Shown here one piece after another: positions 1-12,700 of a stretch of 64,000 nt of DNA. The stretch comes from Pratylenchus scribneri (Eukaryota; Nematoda; Chromadorea; Rhabditida; Pratylenchidae): NCBI GenBank assembly GCA_030063045.1, contig JAQSEB010000016.1, positions 2,046,001-2,110,000 on the forward strand. Reading direction: 5' to 3'. The position numbers and the translations under genes were made by a program. The notes beneath the pieces are model-generated. The model worked only from the letters and a program-made list of their open reading frames with translations, searched no databases and was not told where the DNA came from. Positions within the stretch are counted from its first letter, which is position 1; the number at the start of each line of letters is the position of its first letter.

Positions 1-187
1 TGGGTAGAGGAGGGGTGTCTTTTCAATGTTTTTTTTGCCAAAATAAATACCATTCAATAAGAAAAATTAAAAATTGAATTTTTAATGAGAATAAAATAAT
101 AAATTTAAATTTTGGAAATAAAAAATAAACGTTTATATTTTTGAGAGTTGAAAATATTAGAAAAATTTAAAAATTCAATATTTTCAG

Positions 188-771
188 ATTCATTGGTCGA
201 AAATGAAGCGGATGTAAAAGTTGCCTGCAAAAAAATCGATGCCTCAGCAAATATCGAAGTCGGCATAATGACGAGGATATTTGAGAATGCAGAAATCACA
301 CTGAAAGCAATACCAAAAACGAAGAAAGAAGTCAAATTTGCAGAGGAAGTCAGCCTTAAAGTGGATATCAATTATGAGGATTCCGATCTACTTGATGTTC
401 ATCTTTATGAGACATTTGAGGAAGTTTCGTCCAAAAACATTCAGCAAATTATGGAAATGGATGAAATGAGAAAAGTGAGGCAAGCAAGAAGGGAAGTTGA
501 TGTAGATGAAGTTGATTTGACCGTGGAAATTAATTACGAAACAAATGATTTATTGGAAGTATTCTTATATGAAACAATTGAATTTATCGAAGAGACGATA
601 ACTGAAGAACAGAGAAGAGAAGCAATTAAATTGGCAAAAATAAAGCCATCCGATTCCGATGTTGAGATGGCGAAGAAGAAAGCTGAAGATGAGATGAAAA
701 AGGCTGACCAATTAGCAGCAAAGAAGAAGATGGAAGATGAGAAGAAGAAGGCGGAAGATGATAAGAAAAAG
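188..771 (+). CDS. Entry exon E0, duplicated beta-like motif then start of charged repeat
   Basis: The exon begins after a strong acceptor (TATTTTCAG, ending at 187) and needs one base from the previous exon; it ends in phase 0 at donor AAG|GTGAGT. It encodes about 194 residues. Two related segments of about 25 residues stand out, VSLKVDINYEDSDLLDVHLY and VDLTVEINYETNDLLEVFLY, with alternating hydrophobic residues suggesting beta strands. The last 50 residues (SDVEMAKKKAEDEMKKADQ and onward) are the same charged helix that ends every array A unit, so this exon is the partial ancestor or left neighbour of the array. No family is recognised for the first 140 residues. Bases 1-187 look like the end of the preceding intron. 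Confidence 0.75.
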
Positions 772-3700
772 GTGAGTAAAAATTGCATAAAAAGTATTAT
801 TATTACAATAAGAAAGGGAAAAAAGATAGAACATTATAGTAACAAAAATATATTAGAAGCAATCAATAACATTTATTTAATTATAGGCGGATGAATTAGC
901 CAAGAAGAAAGCTGAGGAAGAGAAGAAGAAGGCAGAAGAATTAGCTAAGAAGAAGGCTGATGATGATAAGAAGAAGGCTGAGGATGATAAGAAGAAGACC
1001 GAGGAATTGGCCAAAAAGAAACAAGCTGAACAACAGAAAGTGCCACCAGCCGAAGTTCAAGCTGTACTTCCGGAACAAAAAATAGCCGAACTAACTCAAA
1101 TGAAACCAGAACCAGTTCCAAAGACAGATGATGCTCAATTGGCGAAGAAGAAGAAACGAACTGTCTCAGACATCAAAGAAGATAAAGCCAAGGCTGAAGC
1201 TCAAACAATTCCTGAACAGAAAGTTGAAGAATCTGCTCAGATGAAACCAGAACCTGCACCAAAACCATCCGATGTTGAGATGGCAAAGAAGAAGATGGAT
1301 GATGAGAAGAAGAAGGCTGACGAGTTGGCAGCAAAGAAGAAGATGGAAGATGAGAAGAAAAAGACTGACGAATTAGCAGCAAAGAAGAAGATGGATGATG
1401 AGAAAAAGAAGGCGGAAGATAATAAGAAAAAGGTGAGTAAAAATAGCTTAAACAGTATTATTATTACAATAAGAAAAGGAAAAAAGATCGAACATTATAG
1501 TAACAAAAATATATTAGAAGCAATCAATAACATTTATTTAATTATAGGCGGATGAATTAGCCAAGAAGAAAGCTGAGGAAGAGAAGAAGAAGGCAGAAGA
1601 ATTAGCTAAGAAGAAGGCTGATGATGAGAAAAAGAAGGCTGATGATGATAAGAAGAAGGCCGAGGAATTGGCCAAAAAGAAACAAGCTGAACAACAGAAA
1701 GTGCCACCAGCTGAAGTTCAAGTAGTACTTCCGGAACAAAAAATAGCCGAACTAACTCAAATGAAACCAGAACCAGTTCCAAAGACAGATGATGCTCAAT
1801 TGGCGAAGAAGAAGAAACGAACTGTCTCAGACATCAAAGAAGATAAAGCCAAGGCTGAAGCTCAAACAATTCCTGAACAGAAAGTTGAAGAATCTGCTCA
1901 GATGAAACCAGAACCTGCACCAAAACCATCCGATGTTGAGATGGCTAAGAAGAAAGCTGAAGATGAGAAGAAAAAGGCTGACGAATTAGCAGCAAAGAAG
2001 AAGATGTATGATGAGAAGAAGAAGGCAGAAGATGATAAGAAAAAGGTGAGTAAAAATAGCTTAAAAAGTATTATTACATTAAGAAAGGGAAAAAGACCGA
2101 ACATTATAGTAACAAAAATATATTAGAAGCAATCAATAACATTTATTTAATTATAGGCGGATGAATTAGCCAAGAAGAAAGCTGAGGAAGAGAAGAAGAA
2201 GGCAGAAGAATTAGCTAAGAAGAAGGCTGATGATGATAAGAAGAAGGCTGAGGATGATAAGAAGAAGACCGAGGAATTGGCCAAAAAGAAACAAGCTGAA
2301 CAACAGAAAGTGCCACCAGCCGAAGTTCAAGTAGTACTTCCGGAACAAAAAATAGCCGAACCAACTCAAATGAAACCAGAACCGGCTCCAAAGACAGATG
2401 ATGCTCAAGAGAAGAAGAAGGCGGACGATGATAAGAAAAAGGTGAGTAAAAATAGATTAAAAAGTATTATTACATTAAGAAAGGGAAAAAGACCGAACAT
2501 TATAGTAACAAAAATATATTAGAAACAATCAATAACATTTATTTAATTATAGGCGGATGAATTAGCCAAGAAGAAAGGTGAGGAAGAGAAGAAGAAGGCA
2601 GAAGAATTAGCTAAGGAGAAGGCTGATGATGATAAGAAGAAGGCTGAGGATGATAAGAAGAAGGCCGAGGAATTGGCCAAAAAGAAACAAGCTGAACAAC
2701 AGAAAGTGCCACCAGTCGAAGTTCAAGCAGTACTTCCGGAACAAAAAATAGCCGAACCAACTCAAATGAAACCAGAACCGGCTCCAAAGACAGATGATGC
2801 TCAATTGGCGAAGAAGAAGAAACGAACTGTCTCAGACATCAAAGAAGATAAAGCCAAGGCTGAAGCTCAAACAATTCCTGAACAGAAAGTTGAAGAATCA
2901 GCTCAGATGAAACCAGAACCTGCACCAAAACCATCCGATGTTGAGATGGCTAAGAAGAAAGCTGAAGATGAAAAGAAAAAGGCTGACGAATTAGCAGCAA
3001 AGAAGAAGATGGATGATGAGAAAAAGAAGGCGGAAGATGATAAGAAAAAGGTGAGTAAAATAGCTTAAAAAGTATTATTACATTAAGAAAGGGAAAAAGA
3101 CCGAACATTATAGTAACAAAAATATATTAGAAGCAATCAATAACATTTATTTAATTATAGGCGGATGAATTAGCCAAGAAGAAAGCTGAGGAAGAGAAGA
3201 AGAAGGCAGAAGAATTAGCTAAGAAGAAGGCTGATGATGAGAAAAAGAAGGCTGATGATGATAAGAAGAAGGCCGAGGAATTGGCCAAAAAGAAACAAGC
3301 TGAACAACAGAAAGTGCCACCAGCTGAAGTTCAAGTAGTACTTCCGGAACAAAAAATAGCCGAACTAACTCAAATGAAACCAGAACCAGTTCCAAAGACA
3401 GATGATGCTCAATTGGCGAAGAAGAAGAAACGAACTGTCTCAGACATCAAAGAAGATAAAGCCAAGGCTGAAGCTCAAACAATTCCTGAACAGAAAGTTG
3501 AAGAATCTGCTCAGATGAAACCAGAACCTGCACCAAAACCATCCGATGTTGAGATGGCAAAGAAGAAAGCTGAAGATGAGAAGAAAAAGGCTGACGAATT
3601 AGCAGCAAAGAAGAAGATGTATGATGAGAAGAAGAAGGCTGACGAATTAGCAGCAAAGAAGAAGATGGAAGATGAGAAGAAGAAGGCAGAAGATGATAAG

Positions 3701-6700
3701 AAAAAGGTGAGTAAAAATAGCTTAAAAAGTATTATTACATTAAGAAAGGGAAAAAGACCGAACATTATAGTAACAAAAATATATTAGAAGCAATCAATAA
3801 CATTTATTTAATTATAGGCGGATGAATTAGCCAAGAAGAAAGCTGAGGAAGAGAAGAAGAAGGCAGAAGAATTAGCTAAGAAGAAGGCTGATGATGATAA
3901 GAAGAAGGCTGAGGATGATAAGAAGAAGGCCGAGGAATTGGCCAAAAAGAAACAAGCTGAACAACAGAAAGTGCCACCAGCCGAAGTTCAAGCAGTACTT
4001 CCGGAACAAAAAATAGCCGAACCAACTCAAATGAAACCAGAACCGGCTCCAAAGACAGATGATGCTCCAGAGAAGAAGAAGGCGGACGATGATAAGAAAA
4101 AGGTGAGTAAAAATAGATTAAAAAGTATTATTACATTAAGAAAGGGAAAAAGACCGAACATTATAGTAACAAAAATATATTAGAAACAATCAATAACATT
4201 TATTTAATTATAGGCGGATGAATTAGCCAAGAAGAAAGCTGAGGAAGAGAAGAAGAAGGCAGAAGAATTAGCTAAGGAGAAGGCTGATGATGATAAGAAG
4301 AAGGCTGAGGATGATAAGAAGAAGGCCGAGGAATTGGCCAAAAAGAAACAAGCTGAACAACAGAAAGTGCCACCAGTCGAAGTTCAAGCAGTACTTCCGG
4401 AACAAAAAATAGCCGAACCAACTCAAATGAAACCAGAACCGGCTCCAAAGACAGATGATGCTCAATTGGCGAAGAAGAAGAAACGAACTGTCTCAGACAT
4501 CAAAGAAGATAAAGCCAAGGCTGAAGCTCAAACAATTCCTGAACAGAAAGTTGAAGAATCTGCTCAGATGAAACCAGAACCTGCACCAAAACCATCCGAT
4601 GTTGAGATGGCAAAGAAGAAAGCTGAAGATGAGAAGAAAAAGGCTGACGAATTAGCAGCAAAGAAGAAGATGTATGATGAGAAGAAGAAGGCTGACGAAT
4701 TAGCAGCAAAGAAGAAGATGGAAGATGAGAAGAAGAAGGCAGAAGATGATAAGAAAAAGGTGAGTAAAATAGCTTAAAAAGTATTATTACATTAAGAAAG
4801 GGAAAAAGACCGAACATTATAGTAACAAAAATATATTAGAAGCAATCAATAACATTTAATTAATTATAGGCGGATGAATTAGCCAAGAAGAAAGCTGAGG
4901 ATGAGAAGAAGAAGGCAGAAGAATTAGCTAAGAAGAAGGCTGATGATGAGAAAAAGAAGGCTGATGATGATAAGAAGAAGGCCGAGGAATTGGCCAAAAA
5001 GAAACAAGCTGAGCAACAGAAAATGCCACCAGCCGAAGTTCAAGCAGTACTTCCGGAACAAAAAATAGCCGAGCCAACTCAAATGAAACCAGAACCGGCT
5101 CCAAAGACAGATGATGCTCAATTGGCGAAGAAGAAGAAACGAACTGTCTCAGACATCAAAGAAGATAAAGCCAAGGCTGAAGCTCAAACAATTCCTGAAC
5201 AGAAAGTTGAAGAATCTGCTCAGATGAAACCAGAACCTGCACCAAAACCATCCGATGTTGAGATGGCAAAGAAGAAAGCTGAAGATGAGAAGAAAAAGGC
5301 TGACGAATTAGCAGCAAAGAAGAAGATGGAAGATGAGAAGAAGAAGGCAGAAGATGATAAGAAAAAGGTGAGTAAAATAGCTTAAAAAGTATTATTACAT
5401 TAAGAAAGGGAAAAAGACCGAACATTATAGTAACAAAAATATATTAGAAGCAATCAATAACATTTATTTAATTATAGGCGGATGAATTAGCCAAGAAGAA
5501 AGCTGAGGAAGAGAAGAAGAAGGCAGAAGAATTAGCTAAGAAGAAGGCTGATGATGAGAAAAAGAAGGCTGATGATGATAAGAAGAAGGCCGAGGAATTG
5601 GCCAAAAAGAAACAAGCTGAACAACAGAAAGTGCCACCAGCCAAAGTTCAAGCTGTACTTCCGGAACAAAAAATAGCCGAACTAACTCAAATGAAACCAG
5701 AACCAGTTCCAAAGACAGATGATGCTCAATTGGCGAAGAAGAAGAAACGAACTGTCTCAGACATCAAAGAAGATAAAGCCAAGGCTGAAGCTCAAACAAT
5801 TCCTGAACAGAAAGTTGAAGAATCTGCTCAGATGAAACCAGAACCTGCACCAAAACCATCCGATGTTGAGATGGCAAAGAAGAAGATGGATGATGAGAAG
5901 AAGAAGGCTGACGAGTTGGCAGCAAAGAAGAAGATGGAAGATGAGAAGAAAAAGACTGACGAATTAGCAGCAAAGAAGAAGATGGATGATGAGAAAAAGA
6001 AGGCGGAAGATAATAAGAAAAAGGTGAGTAAAAATAGCTTAAACAGTATTATTATTACAATAAGAAAGGGAAAAAAGATCGAACATTATAGTAACAAAAA
6101 TATATTAGAAGCAATCAATAACATTTAATTAATTATAGGCGGATGAATTAGCCAATAAGAAAGCTGAGGATGAGAAGAAGAAGGCAGAAGAATTAGCTAA
6201 GAAGAAGGCTGATGATGAGAAAAAGAAGGCTGATGATGATAAGAAGAAGGCCGAGGAATTGGCCAAAAAGAAACAAGCTGAGCAACAGAAAATGCCACCA
6301 GCCGAAGTTCAAGCAGTACTTCCGGAACAAAAAATAGCCGAACCAACTCAAATGAAACCAGAACCGGCTCCAAAGACAGATGATGCTCAATTGGCGAAGA
6401 AGAAGAAACGAACTGTCTCAGACATCAAAGAAGATAAAGCCAAGGCTGAAGCTCAAACAATTCCTGAACAGAAAGTTGAAGAATCTGCTCAGATGAAACC
6501 AGAACCTGCACCAAAACCATCCGATGTTGAGATGGCAAAGAAGAAAGCTGAAGATGAGAAGAAAAAGGCTGACGAATTAGCAGCAAAGAAGAAGATGTAT
6601 GATGAGAAGAAGAAGGCTGACGAATTAGCAGCAAAGAAGAAGATGGAAGATGAGAAGAAGAAGGCAGAAGATGATAAGAAAAAGGTGAGTAAAAATAGCT

Positions 6701-9700
6701 TAAAAAGTATTATTACATTAAGAAAGGGAAAAAGACCGAACATTATAGTAACAAAAATATATTAGAAGCAATCAATAACATTTATTTAATTATAGGCGGA
6801 TGAATTAGCCAAGAAGAAAGCTGAGGAAGAGAAGAAGAAGGCAGAAGAATTAGCTAAGAAGAAGGCTGATGATGATAAGAAGAAGGCTGAGGATGATAAG
6901 AAGAAGGCCGAGGAATTGGCCAAAAAGAAACAAGCTGAACAACAGAAAGTGCCACCAGCCGAAGTTCAAGCAGTACTTCCGGAACAAAAAATAGCCGAAC
7001 TAACTCAAATGAAACCAGAACCAGTTCCAAAGACAGATGATGCTCAATTGGCGAAGAAGAAGAAACGAACTGTCTCAGACATCAAAGAAGATAAAGCCAA
7101 GGCTGAAGCTCAAACAATTCCTGAACAGAAAGTTGAAGAATCTGCTCAGATGAAACCAGAACCTGCACCAAAACCATCCGATGTTGAGATGGCTAAGAAG
7201 AAAGCTGAAGATGAGAAGAAAAAGGCTGACGAATTAGCAGCAAAGAAGAAGATGTATGATGAGAAGAAGAAGGCAGAAGATGATAAGAAAAAGGTGAGTA
7301 AAATAGCTTAAAAAGTATTATTACATTAAGAAAGGGAAAAAGACCGAACATTATAGTAACAAAAATATATTAGAAGCAATCAATAACATTTATTTAATTA
7401 TAGGCGGATGAATTAGCCAAGAAGAAAGCTGAGGAAGAGAAGAAGAAGGCAGAAGAATTAGCTAAGAAGAAGGCTGATGATGAGAAAAAGAAGGCTGATG
7501 ATGATAAGAAGAAGGCCGAGGAATTGGCCAAAAAGAAACAAGCTGAACAACAGAAAGTGCCACCAGCCGAAGTTCAAGCTGTACTTCCGGAACAAAAAAT
7601 AGCCGAACTAACTCAAATGAAACCAGAACCAGTTCCAAAGACAGATGATGCTCAATTGGCGAAGAAGAAGAAACGAACTGTCTCAGACATCAAAGAAGAT
7701 AAAGCCAAGGCTGAAGCTCAAACAATTCCTGAACAGAAAGTTGAAGAATCAGCTCAGATGAAACCAGAACCTGCACCAAAACCATCCGAAGTTGAGATGG
7801 CAAAGAAGAAAGCTGAAGATGAGAAGAAAAAGGCTGACGAATTAGCAGCAAAGAAGAAGATGTATGATGAGAAGAAGAAGGCTGACGAATTAGCAGCAAA
7901 GAAGAAGATGGAAGATGAGAAAAAGAAGGCGGAAGATAATAAGAAAAAGGTGAGTAAAAATAGCTTAAACAGTATTATTATTACATTAAGAAAGGGAAAA
8001 AGACCGAACATTATAGTAACAAAAATATATTAGAAGCAATCAATAACATTTATTTAATTATAGGCGGATGAATTAGCCAAGAAGAAAGCTGAGGAAGAGA
8101 AGAAGAAGGCAGAAGAATTAGCTAAGAAGAAGGCTGATGATGATAAGAAGAAGGCTGAGGATGATAAGAAGAAGACCGAGGAATTGGCCAAAAAGAAACA
8201 AGCTGAACAACAGAAAGTGCCACCAGCCGAAGTTCAAGCTGTACTTCCGGAACAAAAAATAGCCGAACTAACTCAAATGAAACCAGAACCAGTTCCAAAG
8301 ACAGATGATGCTCAATTGGCGAAGAAGAAGAAACGAACTGTCTCAGACATCAAAGAAGATAAAGCCAAGGCTGAAGCTCAAACAATTCCTGAACAGAAAG
8401 TTGAAGAATCTGCTCAGATGAAACCAGAACCTGCACCAAAACCATCCGATGTTGAGATGGCAAAGAAGAAGATGGATGATGAGAAGAAGAAGGCTGACGA
8501 GTTGGCAGCAAAGAAGAAGATGGAAGATGAGAAGAAAAAGACTGACGAATTAGCAGCAAAGAAGAAGATGGAGGATGAGAAAAAGAAGGCGGAAGATAAT
8601 AAGAAAAAGGTGAGTAAAAATAGCTTAAACAGTATTATTATTACAATAAGAAAAGGAAAAAAGATCGAACATTATAGTAACAAAAATATATTAGAAGCAA
8701 TCAATAACATTTATTTAATTATAGGCGGATGAATTAGCCAAGAAGAAAGCTGAGGAAGAGAAGAAGAAGGCAGAAGAATTAGCTAAGAAGAAGGCTGATG
8801 ATGAGAAAAAGAAGGCTGATGATGATAAGAAGAAGGCCGAGGAATTGGCCAAAAAGAAACAAGCTGAACAACAGAAAGTGCCACCAGCCGAAGTTCAAGC
8901 TGTACTTCCGGAACAAAAAATAGCCGAACTAACTCAAATGAAACCAGAACCAGTTCCAAAGACAGATGATGCTCAATTGGCGAAGAAGAAGAAACGAACT
9001 GTCTCAGACATCAAAGAAGATAAAGCCAAGGCTGAAGCTCAAACAATTCCTGAACAGAAAGTTGAAGAATCAGCTCAGATGAAACCAGAACCTGCACCAA
9101 AACCATCCGATGTTGAGATGGCTAAGAAGAAAGCTGAAGATGAAAAGAAAAAGGCTGACGAATTAGCAGCAAAGAAGAAGATGGATGATGAGAAAAAGAA
9201 GGCGGAAGATGATAAGAAAAAGGTGAGTAAAAATAGCTTAAACAGTATTATTATTACAATAAGAAAGGGAAAAAAGATCGAACATTATAGTAACAAAAAT
9301 ATATTAGAAGCAATCAATAACATTTAATTAATTATAGGCGGATGAATTAGCCAAGAAGAAAGCTGAGGATGAGAAGAAGAAGGCAGAAGAATTAGCTAAG
9401 AAGAAGGCTGATGATGAGAAAAAGAAGGCTGATGATGATAAGAAGAAGGCCGAGGAATTGGCCAAAAAGAAACAAGCTGAGCAACAGAAAATGCCACCAG
9501 CCGAAGTTCAAGCAGTACTTCCGGAACAAAAAATAGCCGAACCAACTCAAATGAAACCAGAACCGGCTCCAAAGACAGATGATGCTCAATTGGCGAAGAA
9601 GAAGAAACGAACTGTCTCAGACATCAAAGAAGATAAAGCCAAGGCTGAAGCTCAAACAATTCCTGAACAGAAAGTTGAAGAATCTGCTCAGATGAAACCA

Positions 9701-12700
9701 GAACCTGCACCAAAACCATCCGATGTTGAGATGGCAAAGAAGAAAGCTGAAGATGAGAAGAAAAAGGCTGACGAATTAGCAGCAAAGAAGAAGATGTATG
9801 ATGAGAAGAAGAAGGCTGACGAATTAGCAGCAAAGAAGAAGATGGAAGATGAGAAGAAGAAGGCAGAAGATGATAAGAAAAAGGTGAGTAAAAATAGCTT
9901 AAAAAGTATTATTACATTAAGAAAGGGAAAAAGACCGAACATTATAGTAACAAAAATATATTAGAAGCAATCAATAACATTTATTTAATTATAGGCGGAT
10001 GAATTAGCCAAGAAGAAAGCTGAGGAAGAGAAGAAGAAGGCAGAAGAATTAGCTAAGAAGAAGGCTGATGATGATAAGAAGAAGGCTGAGGATGATAAGA
10101 AGAAGACCGAGGAATTGGCCAAAAAGAAACAAGCTGAACAACAGAAAGTGCCACCAGCCGAAGTTCAAGCTGTACTTCCGGAACAAAAAATAGCCGAACT
10201 AACTCAAATGAAACCAGAACCAGTTCCAAAGACAGATGATGCTCAATTGGCGAAGAAGAAGAAACGAACTGTCTCAGACATCAAAGAAGATAAAGCCAAG
10301 GCTGAAGCTCAAACAATTCCTGAACAGAAAGTTGAAGAATCTGCTCAGATGAAACCAGAACCTGCACCAAAACCATCCGATGTTGAGATGGCAAAGAAGA
10401 AGATGGATGATGAGAAGAAGAAGGCTGACGAGTTGGCAGCAAAGAAGAAGATGGAAGATGAGAAGAAGAAGGCAGAAGATGATAAGAAAAAGGTGAGTAA
10501 AAATAGCTTAAAAAGTATTATTACATTAAGAAAGGGAAAAAGACCGAACATTATAGTAACAAAAATATATTAGAAGCAATCAATAACATTTATTTAATTA
10601 TAGGCGGATGAATCAGCTAAGAAGAAAAGCTGAGGAAGAGAATAAGAAGGCAGAAGAATTAGCTAAGAAGAAGGCTGATGATGATAAGAAGAAGGCTGAG
10701 GATGATAAGAAGAAGGCCGAGGAATTGGCCAAAAAGAAACAAGCTGAACAACAGAAAGTGCCACCAGCCGAAGTTCAAGCAGTACTTCCGGAACAAAAAA
10801 TAGCCGAACCAACTCAAATGAAACCAGAACCGGCTCCAAAGACAGATGATGCTCAATTGGCGAAGAAGAAGAAACGAACTGTCTCAGACATCAAAGAAGA
10901 TAAAGCCAAGGCTGAAGCTCAAACAATTCCTGAACAGAAAGTTGAAGAATCTGCTCAGATGAAACCAGAACCTGCACCAAAACCATCCGATGTTGAGATG
11001 GCAAAGAAGAAAGCTGAAGATGAGAAGAAAAAGGCTGACGAATTAGCAGCAAAGAAGAAGATGGATGATGAGAAGAAGAAGGCTGACGAGTTGGCAGCAA
11101 AGAAGAAGATGGATGGTGAGAAAAAGAAGGCGGAAGATGATAAGAAAAAGGTGAGTAAAAATAGCTTAAACAGTATTATTATTACAATAAGAAAAGGAAA
11201 AAAGATCGAACATTATAGTAACAAAAATATATTAGAAACAATCAATAACATTTATTTAATTATAGGCGGATGAATTAGCCAAGAAGAAAGCTGAGGAAGA
11301 GAAGAAGAAGGCAGAAGAATTAGCTAAGAAGAAGGCTGATGATGATAAGAAGAAGGCTGAGGATGATAAGAAGAAGGCCGAGGAATTGGCCAAAAAGAAA
11401 CAAGCTGAACAACAGAAAGTGCCACCATCCGAAGTTCTAGCAGTACTTCCGGAACAAAAAATAGCCGAACCAACTCAAATGAAACCAGAACCTGCACCAA
11501 AACCATCCGATGTTGAGATGGCAAAGAAGAAAGCTGAAGATGAGAAGAAAAAGGCTGACGAATTAGCAGCAAAGAAGAAGATGGATGATGAGAAGAAGAA
11601 GGCTGACGAATTGGCAGCAAAGAAGAAGATGGAAGATGAGAAGAAGAAGGCAGAAGATGATATGAAAAAGGTGAGTAAAAATAGCTTAAAAAGTATTATT
11701 ATTACATTAAGAAAGGGAAAAAAGATCGAACATTATAGTAACAAAAATATATTAGAAACAATCAATAACATTTATTTAATTATAGGCGGATGAATTAGCC
11801 AAGAAGAAAGCTGAGGAAGAGAATAAGAAGGCAGAAGAATTAGCTAAGAAGAAGGCTGATGATGATAAGAAGAAGGCTGAGGATGATAAGAAGAAGGCCG
11901 AGGAATTGGCCAAAAAGAAACAAGCTGAACAACAGAAAGTGCCACCAGCCGAAGTTCAAGCAGTACTTCCGGAACAAAAAATAGCCGAACCAACTCAAAT
12001 GAAACCAGAACCGGCTCCAAAGACAGATGATGCTCAATTGGCGAAGAAGAAGAAACGAACTGTCTCAGACATCAAAGAAGATAAAGCCAAGGCTGAAGCT
12101 CAAACAATTCCTGAACAGAAAGTTGAAGAATCTGCTCAGATGAAACCAGAACCTGCACCAAAACCATCCGATGTTGAGATGGCAAAGAAGAAAGCTGAAG
12201 ATGAGAAGAAAAAGGCTGACGAATTAGCAGCAAAGAAGAAGATGGATGATGAGAAGAAGAAGGCTGACGAGTTGGCAGCAAAGAAGAAGATGGATGGTGA
12301 GAAAAAGAAGGCGGAAGATGATAAGAAAAAGGTGAGTAAAAATAGCTTAAACAGTATTATTATTACAATAAGAAAAGGAAAAAAGATCGAACATTATAGT
12401 AACAAAAATATATTAGAAACAATCAATAACATTTATTTAATTATAGGCGGATGAATTAGCCAAGAAGAAAGCTGAGGAAGAGAAGAAGAAGGCAGAAGAA
12501 TTAGCTAAGAAGAAGGCTGATGATGATAAGAAGAAGGCTGAGGATGATAAGAAGAAGGCCGAGGAATTGGCCAAAAAGAAACAAGCTGAACAACAGAAAG
12601 TGCCACCATCCGAAGTTCTAGCAGTACTTCCGGAACAAAAAATAGCCGAACCAACTCAAATGAAACCAGAACCTGCACCAAAACCATCCGATGTTGAGAT

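Noticed and set aside
1180..1200. KKKKR as a nuclear localisation signal
   Set aside because: Basic runs occur throughout these charged repeats; in a giant filament-like protein a nuclear function has no other support.
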